From Clostridia bacterium (GTDB lineage Bacteria > Bacillota > Clostridia > Saccharofermentanales > Saccharofermentanaceae): a DNA stretch of 64,000 nt. The position numbers were made by a program, and so were the translations under genes. The DNA lies in contig JAEEIT010000129.1 in assembly GCA_016281535.1 (NCBI GenBank), positions 24,812 through 88,811 of the forward strand, given 5' to 3'. Positions 19,101 through 27,445 of this stretch are shown in pieces. The number at the start of each line of letters is the position of its first letter. Position 1 is the stretch's first letter. The notes under the pieces are model-generated. The model ran no database searches. It saw only the letters and a program-made list of their open reading frames with translations, and was not told where the DNA came from.

Positions 19101-20164
19101 TGAATGAGGTAATGGCTGCACCACAGGGAGAGAAACTTCCTTACACGACGATGTGGAAGCTGGGGACGCATCTTCAGAGACTTCTGGCGGCGCTGGTGCG
19201 AAGACATCCGGCATGGGTGGATCCGATCCTCAATCGGGTAAAGGTAGAGGAAGGAGATCTGGATTATTCGGGTGAAGAGAGAAGTCCCGACAGCCCGGAT
19301 CTGGCGTTGATCGTCGACAGTGGCAGCAGGCTGTCGGTAAGTCCGGTCGAGCCGCCTTCTTCAGATGCTGCTGCATATGAGGAAGCGAGAAACGAGAAGA
19401 TTGAAATGAAACTTACTGCTGAAGAAAATAGGCGTTTCGCGCTTCTTGAGATGGATGAGAAAGGGTGGAAGGAGCTCGACCTGATCCCGTCGAAATCCAC
19501 AGTCAGCGACTTTGCCCGCATGCTGAACCGGGAAGAGACCGAGGAAGAGGAAGAGCCGGCGAGGCTGGAAACCATGAATATGCGTGTGCATGAAAGTGCC
19601 GAGAAATGGAAAGGTTCAGGATATACCGCTGCGGAGCTGGGTACACTTCTTCACAGTGCCTGGCAGTATCTCGATTTCGCGGGAATTCGAAGCAGTGGCG
19701 GTAAAGTGGACTGGCAGGCTGAACTTACGAAACTTTCAAGTAACGGCATGATCGCGAAGGATCAGGTCGAAGTGCTTCTTCCCTTTGCACCATGTATGCA
19801 GAAGTTCCTGGAAAGTGATCTTTGCGGCTCGGTCGTTTCGGCAGAGGAAGATCCGGAACGGGGAACGTTCAGGGAGATCCCCTTTGCGCTTGCTCTCCCG
19901 GGGGCGGAAGGAGACGGACACGATTTTACTCTTGTACAGGGTATGATCGATATCTGGTTCATTGATACAGACGGACAGGCTGTACTGATCGACTATAAAT
20001 CCGACCGGATCTCCGGAAGTGCCGAAGAGAAGCAGGCGGAAGTCGAGAAGCGCCATAAGGCCCAGATCGATATGTATGCGCAGGCGATTACGGCGGCGAC
20101 CGGAAAACAGGTGAAGCGTAAGATCATCTGGCTGATTCGGGACGGAATGGCGATTGAACTGTAG
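16160..20164 (+). CDS. addA: ATP-dependent helicase/nuclease subunit A (AddA)
   Basis: A 1334-residue UvrD-like helicase with a C-terminal nuclease. Motifs in order: SAAAGSGKTTVMTERI (Walker A), YIDEYQDNSG (motif II), FFVGDVKQSIYRFRHA (III), LKENFRS (IV), MTIHKSKGLEFPYVFL (V), LLYVAMTRAEKKL (VI), and the nuclease residues in MIDIWF...AVLIDYKSDR. The start is a GTG; 16169 (VNPTTEQ) is an alternative to 16160. It overlaps addB by up to 35 bases. A strongly acidic segment of about 55 residues (near 583-640) interrupts the helicase core and is unusual. Confidence 0.93.
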   Translation: MRRVNPTTEQSNIIKEPRGNLLVSAAAGSGKTTVMTERIVARILKRELSVDRMLVMTFTNAAAANMSAKLEEKLRAVLAKTSDREMRKYLSSQIAMLPSAFISTIDAFCVKVISSFSSSVRDENGELLIEPGSTVLDDTHKAILLSESFDEVFAEAYLLTEKADADPEYGKEIMDSGKDGTWPGDLLELGVTRKVWAEQFIGMVTSLGSGRDDRSLKEDMMKKLDYLRSLPRYRLWLTEKLLKKKEESDAPLSSPFYGRIWKTVRTLVKERLPYVRKNFADVDQVIFLKDAKKNAERQKQWKIWLAYVLAFGEYIADTEEFDWDELVARAAKKPSDKLPDARRSKNTDDTLLDYLDELGPFYELSYLLTGVSKNGDLTKVMNKYTRFFFGKTEEELREEARNLFPTLLRYFEVVLAADRRYAEKKRKESSLDFTDQEQMAMLLLSQEEVASYYRDLFDEIYIDEYQDNSGVQDAIVQCFSRENVFFVGDVKQSIYRFRHAKPQMFLDRCEKYEAGQGGTLFRLKENFRSVSGVLSVANEVFEEIMGKDFADIEYDDSHALKKGVKQNEPKETGGSPVTVILAEDDWVEEDEEDEKSSAEDTGSSDGTSAQKEEGKDEGTSESDEDGDEYGQSDEQLLKNVEKEARIIARKIYELSRLPGFSYKDCAVLTTTNATAMKAAEMLGKCGIPARGPFLGNILQHPDLRVMIDLARITDNVLVDIPLASVMKSGIPQAGFSDEDLLVIRLFADKEGRGAALFCEKVLFFAEKAEGDLAEKVRSFLSFVNDLRTWAMQMPMTKWLEHVYAITDYPKRVRMQMNGEERYFALMSLAEWAARFDLTRRSGLRAFVGYIEEMDAQKDSKTEIELSASLEDVVRCMTIHKSKGLEFPYVFLCGLQASQKADASPVRLNENGEMAAVCYCPQWQAKYEPHDFFFLNMENRREEEAEKIRLLYVAMTRAEKKLFVVAVVRRTKENMISGCSWVNEVMAAPQGEKLPYTTMWKLGTHLQRLLAALVRRHPAWVDPILNRVKVEEGDLDYSGEERSPDSPDLALIVDSGSRLSVSPVEPPSSDAAAYEEARNEKIEMKLTAEENRRFALLEMDEKGWKELDLIPSKSTVSDFARMLNREETEEEEEPARLETMNMRVHESAEKWKGSGYTAAELGTLLHSAWQYLDFAGIRSSGGKVDWQAELTKLSSNGMIAKDQVEVLLPFAPCMQKFLESDLCGSVVSAEEDPERGTFREIPFALALPGAEGDGHDFTLVQGMIDIWFIDTDGQAVLIDYKSDRISGSAEEKQAEVEKRHKAQIDMYAQAITAATGKQVKRKIIWLIRDGMAIEL

Positions 20165-20167
20165 AAA

Positions 20168-20184
20168 TTGTGCAATCTGCACAA
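20168..20184. promoter_or_regulatory. Inverted repeat TTGTGCA-N3-TGCACAA
   Basis: A perfect 7-bp inverted repeat just after the addA stop and upstream of the first sigma-factor gene. A related GTGCAA...TTGCAC repeat overlaps the next promoter at 21865. Could be an operator or a small transcript hairpin. Confidence 0.4.
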
Positions 20185-20229
20185 ACGAACATAGAACTAA
20201 AGGAGGACGTTTCATTAGAAATGCCCTCT

Positions 20230-20256
20230 TTGCTTCTGTGGGAATTGCCGTATAAT
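20230..20256 (+). promoter_or_regulatory. Candidate promoter for the alternative sigma factor
   Basis: A perfect -10 TATAAT (20251-20256) with a weak -35 TTGCTT (20230-20235) and a short 15-base spacer. It would give a leader of about 85 bases before the start at 20348. AAGGAGG at 20200-20206, upstream of this promoter, has no clear gene of its own. Confidence 0.4.
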
Positions 20257-20347
20257 TATTTTGGGCGAATTTCCACACTAAACACATTTTTATGCCCTTG
20301 TTTCCCATACACCACACACGCAAATGTACAAGGAGGACGATGTACAT

Positions 20348-21295
20348 ATGGCTACTATTCTCTCTAAGCACCCGGAAGCTATGGACTCGGAAAACGAGAT
20401 GTTTCTCTCTTCAGATGAGGCTCTTTCTTCGTTTCAGGAGAAAGAGAGTGACGCTGAAGGAAAAGAGGATCTCGGATCCGGATACATGGACGATTCCACG
20501 AAGCAGTATATGGCGGAGATCGGCCGCTATCCTCTTCTTACCCCGGAAGAGGAACTGGATGTTGCCCGCCGTGTGGCGGAAGGGGATGAAGAGGCAAGGA
20601 GTACGCTTATTACGAGCAACCTGCGCCTGGTCGTCTCTATTGCGAAGAAGTATACTTCTTCCGGTATGCTGATCCTGGATCTGATTGAGGAGGGAAATAT
20701 CGGTCTGATGAAGGCCGTGTCGAAATACGACTACAGGAAAGGTTATAAGTTCAGCACGTATGCGACCTGGTGGATCCGCCAGGGGATCACGCGCGCCATT
20801 TCCGAGAAATCGCGCCTGATCCGGCTCCCTGTTCACGCGTGCGAATCCGTGAACCGTATGAACCGCTGCATCCGTGAACTGACACAGAAGCTCGGCCGTG
20901 AACCTTCGGAAGAGGAAGTGGCCGGAAGCATGGGCTGCTCGGTAAAGAAAGTCCGTGAACTCAGCGATATCAGCCGTGATCCTGTCTCTACGGATAAGCC
21001 TGTGGGAGAAGAGGGAGATGCCACGCTGGGCGATCTGGTCGTGGATGGAAGTATCCCGTCTCCGGAAGAGACCGTAGAGAATACACTCCTTCGTGAACGG
21101 ATGGAGGAGATCCTGGACAAGTGTCTGGATCCGAGAGAACGGACGGTGATACGCTGGCGGTACGGCTTCGACGGAGGTCGTCAGCGCACGCTGGAAGAGA
21201 TCGGCCGGCATTTCTCCGTGACACGTGAGAGGATCCGCCAGATCGAGGCGAAGGCCCAGCGTAAGATTAAGAGAGAACTCAGTAAGAACGCCTGA
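20348..21295 (+). CDS. SigA-like sigma-70 factor, group 2 candidate
   Basis: A 315-residue sigma factor. Region 1.2 (KQYMAEIGRYPLLTPEEE), 2 ([12 protein letters not shown] ... LIEEGNIGLMKAV ... [17 protein letters not shown]), 3 (PVHACESVNRMNR) and 4 ([20 protein letters not shown]) are all present; region 1.1 is absent. Relative to the SigA downstream it differs in region 2.4 (SEKSRLIRLPVHACESV against [17 protein letters not shown]), as expected of a group 2 or stress-type sigma. ATG 20348 has AGGAGG upstream. It converges with tadA two bases away. Confidence 0.85.
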   Translation: MATILSKHPEAMDSENEMFLSSDEALSSFQEKESDAEGKEDLGSGYMDDSTKQYMAEIGRYPLLTPEEELDVARRVAEGDEEARSTLITSNLRLVVSIAKKYTSSGMLILDLIEEGNIGLMKAVSKYDYRKGYKFSTYATWWIRQGITRAISEKSRLIRLPVHACESVNRMNRCIRELTQKLGREPSEEEVAGSMGCSVKKVRELSDISRDPVSTDKPVGEEGDATLGDLVVDGSIPSPEETVENTLLRERMEEILDKCLDPRERTVIRWRYGFDGGRQRTLEEIGRHFSVTRERIRQIEAKAQRKIKRELSKNA

Positions 21296-21297
21296 TC

Positions 21298-21807
21298 CTA
21301 GCTTCTGTCTTCGGATTTCTTTGCCCGGAGAGCGCGGAAAAACTCCTTAAGAAGGGCACTGGACTCTGCCTCCAATATCCCGCCGGTGGACTCGACGTGA
21401 TGATTGTGGGGGAGATCGAAGAGCCGGCTCTTCGAGAAGACGGCTCCGCCCTTCGGATCGTAGGCACCGAAATACACGTGCCGTATATGAGACTGTATGA
21501 TGGCACCGGCACACATGTAACAGGGCTCGAGTGTCACATACAGATCACAGTCGAAAAGATGCCAGGCGGACAGCTTGCGGCAGGCCTTCGAGATGCATAC
21601 CATCTCCGCGTGAAGCGTCGCATCCTGCTTCGTCTGGCGGAGATTGTGGGCACGGGATATGATCCGGCCGTCCTTGACGATGACGCATCCGATGGGGGAT
21701 TCGCCTAAAGCGTAGGCTTTCTGCGCCTCCTTCAGGGCGGCGCGCATGAATTTGGTATGTGTTTCGATTTCGGAAGTCCGGTCGTCCGGAAGATGGGAAG
21801 CAGCCAA
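21298..21807 (-). CDS. tadA: tRNA-specific adenosine deaminase
   Basis: TadA converts A34 to inosine in tRNA-Arg(ACG). The zinc site is shown by TLHAEMVCI (H-A-E) and LEPCYMCAGAI (P-C-x2-C), with the family's GAYDPKGGAV afterwards. I chose a TTG start at 21807 (LAASHLPDD), because AGAGGA lies eight bases upstream and the track's ATG adds 21 residues without family match. The product is 169 residues. Its substrate, tRNA-Arg(ACG), is encoded at 60111 in this window. Confidence 0.9.
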   Translation of the reverse strand: MAASHLPDDRTSEIETHTKFMRAALKEAQKAYALGESPIGCVIVKDGRIISRAHNLRQTKQDATLHAEMVCISKACRKLSAWHLFDCDLYVTLEPCYMCAGAIIQSHIRHVYFGAYDPKGGAVFSKSRLFDLPHNHHVESTGGILEAESSALLKEFFRALRAKKSEDRS

Positions 21808-21864
21808 ATGTAATATCCTCTTTTCTTGCTCATACACAGATTTTCTAAAAAGAAAACGAAATTT

Positions 21865-21907
21865 GTGCAACTTTTTATTTGCACTTACTCAAGTCTGCGT
21901 ATATAAT
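21865..21907 (+). promoter_or_regulatory. Promoter with overlapping inverted repeat
   Basis: TTGCAC (21879-21884), 17-base spacer, TATAAT (21902-21907): a strong promoter for the zinc-ribbon gene. The -35 is the right arm of a GTGCAA-N8-TTGCAC inverted repeat, which resembles the repeat at 20168. Confidence 0.7.
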
Positions 21908-21971
21908 GTACTTTGCCTATATGTGGTATTATACCCTTTTATAGGTGATAGAGCAAAGGAAAAAGGATTAA

Positions 21972-22751
21972 ATGGCTACAGAACAAGGTATTTGTAAGAA
22001 TTGCGGTTCGCTTCTTATGGTGAACAGCAGTGATGAATTGTGCGAATGTATTTTTTGCGATTGCGTATTTCCCAGTGCAGAGGCAATCGAGATCTTTAAA
22101 AACCCGGACGGAGTAGAATTCCCGAATCTTCCTCAGCCGAAGCGTGAGGGCAAGGTGACACGTCATACCGTGACGCCGGTCTTCGACGATGTGGTAGAGA
22201 AGGCTGTTCGGGTCGATAAGGCCGTAAACAAAGAAGCAAAAGTCGAGAAGCTCTACGAGCTTTCCCCGGATGATGTAAAGACACCGAAGAAGGTGAAGAT
22301 GATCGTTTACCTGGCGACTGCCGCCTGTCTTCTGATCGTTCTGGGTATTTCCATTCCGCTTTGCGTGATCCGCTCGAACCATGCGAAGGGGATCGAGAAG
22401 AATATAGCCCGCTGTATCACGGATTCCGGCATGAAAGTGTCAACTGAGGTGGATGGCGGATATGCGACCGGGTATAAGATCTCCGGACAGACGAATAAGA
22501 AACTGGAACTCGTTTCTTCCGAAGATGTGGAGAAAGCGCAGGTCCTGTCGGCTTTTGAGTCGTACTGTGCGATCCGCGGCGAAGAGTACGGGTACTCTTC
22601 ATCTGACAGTGCTCATTACTACAGTGGTGTAGTTCTTACAGTATATGCTCCGAATGGAAGATTTACGATCGAAGGGAATAAGGAAGGCGTAAGTGAAGAG
22701 AACGTCGAGTTGTTCGTTCCCGAAACAGAAGAGTCGGAAAGCGAAACATAA
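21972..22751 (+). CDS. Zinc-ribbon, single-pass membrane protein
   Basis: A 259-residue protein of no family I recognise. Residues 8-28 form a zinc-ribbon-like element (CKNCGSLL ... CECIFCDCVF). A charged linker follows, then one transmembrane segment (MIVYLATAACLLIVLGISIPL, about residues 113-133) and an outer domain of about 120 residues ending in an acidic tail. The likely topology is zinc ribbon inside, soluble domain outside. It lies directly before rpoD, where many Firmicutes have dnaG. It has its own strong promoter and may share a transcript with rpoD. Confidence 0.7.
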   Translation: MATEQGICKNCGSLLMVNSSDELCECIFCDCVFPSAEAIEIFKNPDGVEFPNLPQPKREGKVTRHTVTPVFDDVVEKAVRVDKAVNKEAKVEKLYELSPDDVKTPKKVKMIVYLATAACLLIVLGISIPLCVIRSNHAKGIEKNIARCITDSGMKVSTEVDGGYATGYKISGQTNKKLELVSSEDVEKAQVLSAFESYCAIRGEEYGYSSSDSAHYYSGVVLTVYAPNGRFTIEGNKEGVSEENVELFVPETEESESET

Positions 22752-22829
22752 GGATATACTGCTTTAGGTGATGGGAAGCCCGGTGCAGAGGTGATCTGCA
22801 CATATATGCACGAATTTGGAGGCATAAGC

Positions 22830-23897
22830 ATGGCAAGTGATTTTTCAACAATTCTCCAGAAACTGGAAAATATGGCGTTAGCCAACAACAATACGATTTC
22901 CTCTCTGGATGTAATGACGGTGATCGAAGAAAATGACGGCGATCCGGATATGGTCGATAAGGTCTTCGACGAGATGGAGGCGAAAGGTATCTCCATTTCC
23001 GACGGATCCATTATGGAAGATGACGCGATCCGCGAACTGAACCTGGATACCGGTGCGGTCGATGGCGCGGGCATGGACGATCCGGTCCGTATGTATCTGA
23101 AAGAAATCGGTAAGGTTCCGCTTCTTACGGCCGATCAGGAGCAGGAACTCGCACAGCGTATGCTCGAGGGCGATGAAGAGGCCAAGAGCAAACTGATCGA
23201 GGCGAACCTCCGTTTGGTGGTTTCGATTGCGAAGAGATATCTGGGTCGTGGTATGCAGTTCCTCGATCTGATCCAGGAAGGAAACCTGGGCTTGATCAAG
23301 GCCGTAGATAAGTTCGACCATTCGAAAGGTTTTAAGTTCAGTACCTATGCGACATGGTGGATCCGTCAGGCGATCACCCGTGCGATTGCGGACCAGGCCA
23401 GAACGATCCGTATTCCGGTCCACATGGTGGAGACGATCAACCGTCTGGTGCGTGAGCAGCGTTCCCTGATCCAGGAACTGGGCCGTGAGCCTACCGTGGA
23501 AGAAATCGCCGAGCGCATGGGCATGTCTGTGGAGAAGGTCCGTGAGATCCAGAAGATCTCCCAGGAACCGGTTTCTCTCGAGAAGCCGATCGGTGAGGAA
23601 GAAGACAGCCATCTCGGTGACTTTATCCCGGATGACGATGCGATGTCTCCTGCCGATCAGGTGGCATATACGCTTCTTAAGGAACAGCTCCTTGACGCCA
23701 TGAAGGGTCTTACTGCCAGAGAAGAGAAGGTACTGCGCCTCCGTTTCGGTCTGGATGACGGCCGCCAGCGTACTCTCGAAGAAGTAGGTAAGGAATTCAA
23801 CGTTACCCGTGAGCGTATCCGTCAGATCGAAGCGAAGGCTCTTCGTAAGCTTCGTCATCCCAGCCGTGCCAAGAAGTTAAAAGAATTCCTCGACTAA
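22830..23897 (+). CDS. rpoD: Primary RNA polymerase sigma factor SigA/RpoD
   Basis: A 355-residue housekeeping sigma factor. A short region 1.1 (residues about 10-60) precedes 1.2 ([19 protein letters not shown]), 2.1-2.4 ([19 protein letters not shown] ... [17 protein letters not shown]), 3 ([13 protein letters not shown]) and 4.2 ([20 protein letters not shown]). ATG 22830 is chosen for its GGAGG; the track adds 13 extra residues. The usual dnaG neighbour is missing. The Rnf-like cluster starts 27 bases after its stop and may be co-transcribed. Confidence 0.95.
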   Translation: MASDFSTILQKLENMALANNNTISSLDVMTVIEENDGDPDMVDKVFDEMEAKGISISDGSIMEDDAIRELNLDTGAVDGAGMDDPVRMYLKEIGKVPLLTADQEQELAQRMLEGDEEAKSKLIEANLRLVVSIAKRYLGRGMQFLDLIQEGNLGLIKAVDKFDHSKGFKFSTYATWWIRQAITRAIADQARTIRIPVHMVETINRLVREQRSLIQELGREPTVEEIAERMGMSVEKVREIQKISQEPVSLEKPIGEEEDSHLGDFIPDDDAMSPADQVAYTLLKEQLLDAMKGLTAREEKVLRLRFGLDDGRQRTLEEVGKEFNVTRERIRQIEAKALRKLRHPSRAKKLKEFLD

Positions 23898-23924
23898 CCC
23901 TGTTCTTTCGGCGAGGTCGGTTAT

Positions 23925-25265
23925 ATGAAGCGGCTTACTTTCAAATCCGGATTTATATCCAGAGATGGACTGGACTTCGTCAATCAGAGGAAGTTCATGC
24001 GTGAAGCCCTGCTTGAGGTATGCTCTCCGAAAGAAGTGACCATTCCCATGAAGCAGCATGTCGGCACACCATGCGAACCTGTCGTTTCCGTCGGGGACAG
24101 TGTGGCGATGGGCGATCCTGTCGGCATGCCTTCGGATATGGGAGGCGTCCCTGTGCATGCAAGCATCTCCGGTACGGTCACGAGAATCGATACGATCCGG
24201 CTTCCCAATAAGGTCAGCTGCAAAGCAGTGACGATCAAGAACGATCTTCACCGCCGTGTTTCTCCGCGTATTACGCCAAGGAAAAACTACTCGTCGCTTT
24301 CGATCGAAGAGATGACGAAGCTTCTGTGGGCTTCCGGGATCTGCGGCATGGGCGGAGAAGGTGTACCGACGTACACGAAGTGCATGCGTGCAAGAAATGC
24401 CGGTGTGGATACACTTCTGGTCAACTGTACACAGAGTGAACCGTTCCTTTCCTGCGATCTTCACCATGTCCGGGTCAATGCGGCGAAGGTACTTCAGGGG
24501 GCCATGGCGCTGAGCGGGATCTGTCACGTGAAGAGAGTCCTGTTCTGTATTGAAGATACGTGGACAGATGAGATCGTGGCCCTCAACCAGGCGGTAGAGA
24601 ATGCGAAAGGACGCTATCTGGACAGAAAGATCGAAGTGCGCTTGTTTAAACCGAGATTCCCGCAGGGCTGTCAGCAGCTCCTGATCAAGGCACTCTACGG
24701 CGTCGAGCTCGAACTGGGAAGACAGCCTGAAGAAGCCGTAAAGGCAGTACTGTTTAACGCGTCGACATGTTTCGCTTTCTCGGAGATGATCGAGAAGAAC
24801 CAGCCACTGACATCACGTATCGTGACGATATCCGGCGATACGATCACGGGACATAACGTGCTCGTGCCGATCGGTACCAGTGTGGCGGAGATCCTGGAGA
24901 GAGTTCCGGGTGCCCATAGCGCCCAGCGTGTCGCATGGGGCGGGGCCATGACGGGAGTTGCCATCGACCGGCTGGACGTACCGATCATCAAGACCACCGC
25001 TGCGATTACGATCATCCGGAAATTCGAACCGCCGAGAACGAACTGCATTCACTGCGGTTCCTGTATCGGGGCCTGTCCCGTAGGACTTGCTCCTGTCCTT
25101 CTGAACCGTCTGATCGAACTGGGGCAGACCGAGCAGCTGAAGTCGGAATCCGTGGAACAGTGTATCGCCTGCGGTGCCTGTTCGTATGTATGCCCGGCCG
25201 GCATCGAACTGTCGACGAATATTGCGAAAGCGGCCCATCGGGCAAGAAGGAGCGGACGGGTATGA
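23925..25265 (+). CDS. rnfC: RnfC-like electron transport subunit
   Basis: A 446-residue RnfC homologue, the peripheral NADH/FMN and iron-sulfur subunit of the Rnf complex. Two intact [4Fe-4S] motifs lie at the C-terminus: CIHCGSCIGACP and CIACGACSYVCP. The N-terminal barrel-sandwich region (GDPVGMPSDMGGVPVHASIS) and PQGCQQLLI are present. The FMN/NADH loop, normally GGAGFPTHVK, reads GGEGVPTYTK, and the usual NGAECEPYL reads NCTQSEPFL, so nucleotide binding may be altered. It overlaps rnfD by an ATGA. Confidence 0.85.
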   Translation: MKRLTFKSGFISRDGLDFVNQRKFMREALLEVCSPKEVTIPMKQHVGTPCEPVVSVGDSVAMGDPVGMPSDMGGVPVHASISGTVTRIDTIRLPNKVSCKAVTIKNDLHRRVSPRITPRKNYSSLSIEEMTKLLWASGICGMGGEGVPTYTKCMRARNAGVDTLLVNCTQSEPFLSCDLHHVRVNAAKVLQGAMALSGICHVKRVLFCIEDTWTDEIVALNQAVENAKGRYLDRKIEVRLFKPRFPQGCQQLLIKALYGVELELGRQPEEAVKAVLFNASTCFAFSEMIEKNQPLTSRIVTISGDTITGHNVLVPIGTSVAEILERVPGAHSAQRVAWGGAMTGVAIDRLDVPIIKTTAAITIIRKFEPPRTNCIHCGSCIGACPVGLAPVLLNRLIELGQTEQLKSESVEQCIACGACSYVCPAGIELSTNIAKAAHRARRSGRV

Positions 25266-26227
25266 AGAGAAAACAGCTCGCTCCCCATATTCATGCCGAT
25301 CAGCCGGCCTCGGTCCGCTACATCTATGTGCTGCTGGCCCTTCTTCCGGCCTGGATCGGTGCCGTATTCTACTATGGGATCCGTGTGGTCGTACTCTCGG
25401 CCGTTTCCATGGGATGTTTCTTCCTTTCGGACTACATCGTCTCCAGACGCATGTATCCGGAACAGTCATACTATGTGGACTTAAGCTCTCTGATCAGCGG
25501 ACTTCTCCTGGTTCTGATGGTCCCGGCGTCCACATCGGTCTGGGCGGTCCTTCTGGCCTCCCTCTTCGGATCGCTTCTCGTGAAGCAGGCATTCGGAGGC
25601 GTGGGAACGAATATCTTAAATCCCGCACTGGCATCGCGGGCATTCCTGGAATTCACATTTCCTGTCCAGATGACGGCGGTGGAAGCCCCGTTTTCCGGGC
25701 TGTGGCATCTTTCCTCGCTTCTGAACGGAAAGCCGGCCGCGCAGATGGTCTCCACAGAGACTTCCGTTCCGTGGATGCATATTCTCTCCGGACGGATCAC
25801 CGGCATGGCAGGCGTCACGTCGATCGTGCTCCTTCTGATCGGTCTTCTGATCCTTCTTGAGAGAAGACTGTTCCGTTTCGAAGCGCCGGCGGGATACTTC
25901 CTGGTCCTGATATTCGGATATGTTCCTTTCTACTGGGATGCGCTGCGGTTCGATACCTTTTTCGTCTGGCTCTGTACTGGCGGACTTCTTCTGGTGGGGA
26001 TCTTCATGTTAAATGACTATTCCACGATCCCGATGGATCCGAAGGGAAGGTTTCTGTTCGGGCTGATAGCCGGTCTTCTGACGCTGGTGATGTACCGCTT
26101 CGGAAACAGTACCTATGCGATGGTATTCCCGGTTCTGATGATGAATATGACGACGCCGATCTTCGATCACTATCTGCGTCCGCGTGCTTTCTCCAAGCCG
26201 AGCTGGTACAGGGAGGTGGAAGAATGA
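25262..26227 (+). CDS. rnfD: RnfD-like membrane subunit
   Basis: A 321-residue integral membrane protein with about eight to ten hydrophobic segments and the RnfD landmark FGGVGTNILNPALASRAFL (residues 111-129). Where canonical RnfD has the flavinylation sequence D-x-x-S-G-A-T, the aligned stretch reads QMVSTETSV (about 161-169): the last threonine remains but Asp, Gly and Ala are replaced. The start ATG overlaps the rnfC stop and the stop overlaps the rnfG start, so the cluster is translationally coupled. Confidence 0.82.
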   Translation: MKRKQLAPHIHADQPASVRYIYVLLALLPAWIGAVFYYGIRVVVLSAVSMGCFFLSDYIVSRRMYPEQSYYVDLSSLISGLLLVLMVPASTSVWAVLLASLFGSLLVKQAFGGVGTNILNPALASRAFLEFTFPVQMTAVEAPFSGLWHLSSLLNGKPAAQMVSTETSVPWMHILSGRITGMAGVTSIVLLLIGLLILLERRLFRFEAPAGYFLVLIFGYVPFYWDALRFDTFFVWLCTGGLLLVGIFMLNDYSTIPMDPKGRFLFGLIAGLLTLVMYRFGNSTYAMVFPVLMMNMTTPIFDHYLRPRAFSKPSWYREVEE

Positions 26228-27444
26228 CCCGGTCTTTCTTTAAAGGTGTGACGATACATGCGGCCATCTGTGTGCTGGTCACGCTGACCTTTCTTTTCTC
26301 GTGCCTGAGTTATGCCCGGTCCGTGGCCCGTTCCGGACAGCAGGAAGAATACCGGGAACTCTACGGTTCTCTTCTCATGGCATCGGAGTACCGGTCACTT
26401 AAGACGGAAGTGCTGGACAATCACGAAGATATACTGGCGGTGTATAGTGCATATGACGAATCGGGACGTCTCATCGGGTATATTCTGGATGTGCAGACAC
26501 AGAACGCAGACGGCATGATCCATACACAGATGAGTATCAGCGAAGACGGAGAGAACCTGATGAATATCCGGGTGGTCGAGCAGAGCGGAATCGGAGAAGC
26601 TCTGACCGAGGAGCAGATGGATACGCTCCGCACCCAGCTTAAGGGACAGCGTATTCCGGTTTCAGTCCGTAAAGACCTGCCGACCGAAGCCTATAAGCAG
26701 ATGGACTATGACCCGCTCCTGGGGCTTCACGATGGCGTGTACTACGCACAGGCAGAGAATGCCGCATCGGACGGGTATAAGGATTACTGTGAGATCGAGG
26801 TCAGTGGCGGCCGTATCGTACGTGTGGAGTGGGATGCGGAAAATGAACTGTCCCACACCCGTTCCCAGGACTCGATCAGTGGGGAGTATAAAGTAAGCGG
26901 AAATATCTGGGCCGAGCAGTCCTATCGCCTCTGTAACCGTCTGGTGCTGGTACAGGATCCGGTGAAGCTGGCGATGAAGTCTGACGGAAAAACAGAGATC
27001 ATCGACGGTGTGACGATCGATATTTCCACTTTCGTCCAGCTCGTGAACGACTGCATCGCGAACTCGCGTGCTTCCTTTACGAAAGAGCAGTACCTGAAGA
27101 ATCAGAGCGGTACGGAGGATCCGGACGACGATGCGTCTTCGGAGACGACGGCGCCGCCGGAGGAGATCACGCCTGCCGTAACGGATGAGACGAAAGGAGC
27201 GCCGGAACCGACGACGGCTGCTGACACGGAACCTTCCGAACTCGGCGTCATCGGCGGAGAAGACGGTGTGGTCTCGGGAGAAGGAGATAACATCCTCTCG
27301 GATAGTGTGGACGGCATTCCATTAAGTGAGATCCGAACCTATATCGACGGACTTCCTGAAGCGCAGGCACAGACGGCGGCACTTCTGTCTTCGGTAAATG
27401 AGGCGTATAAGTTTATGCGTGAATATTTGAACTGGGTAGGCTGA
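26224..27444 (+). CDS. rnfG: RnfG-like FMN-binding-domain protein
   Basis: A 406-residue protein: one N-terminal membrane helix (about 8-29), an RnfG-like domain (DESGRLIGYILDVQTQ ... NIRVVEQSGI), then a second FMN_bind-like unit (GLHDGVYYAQAEN ... EVSGGRIVRVEWD). A long acidic Ser/Thr/Pro-rich linker (about 285-350) and a short C-terminal helix follow. The covalent FMN site, normally D-x-x-S/T-G-A-T, reads DGVTIDIS (261-268) and has no acceptor threonine in place. It is about twice the length of a usual RnfG. The symbol is by homology; redox function is doubtful. Confidence 0.7.
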   Translation: MTRSFFKGVTIHAAICVLVTLTFLFSCLSYARSVARSGQQEEYRELYGSLLMASEYRSLKTEVLDNHEDILAVYSAYDESGRLIGYILDVQTQNADGMIHTQMSISEDGENLMNIRVVEQSGIGEALTEEQMDTLRTQLKGQRIPVSVRKDLPTEAYKQMDYDPLLGLHDGVYYAQAENAASDGYKDYCEIEVSGGRIVRVEWDAENELSHTRSQDSISGEYKVSGNIWAEQSYRLCNRLVLVQDPVKLAMKSDGKTEIIDGVTIDISTFVQLVNDCIANSRASFTKEQYLKNQSGTEDPDDDASSETTAPPEEITPAVTDETKGAPEPTTAADTEPSELGVIGGEDGVVSGEGDNILSDSVDGIPLSEIRTYIDGLPEAQAQTAALLSSVNEAYKFMREYLNWVG

Positions 27445-27445
27445 T

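Noticed and set aside
20170-20367. 65-codon ORF before the first sigma factor
   Set aside because: Starts at a poor TTG, contains the probable TATAAT promoter and runs through the sigma start in another frame. An internal ATG at 20221 with AAGGAGG 14 bases upstream is weak support for a leader peptide.
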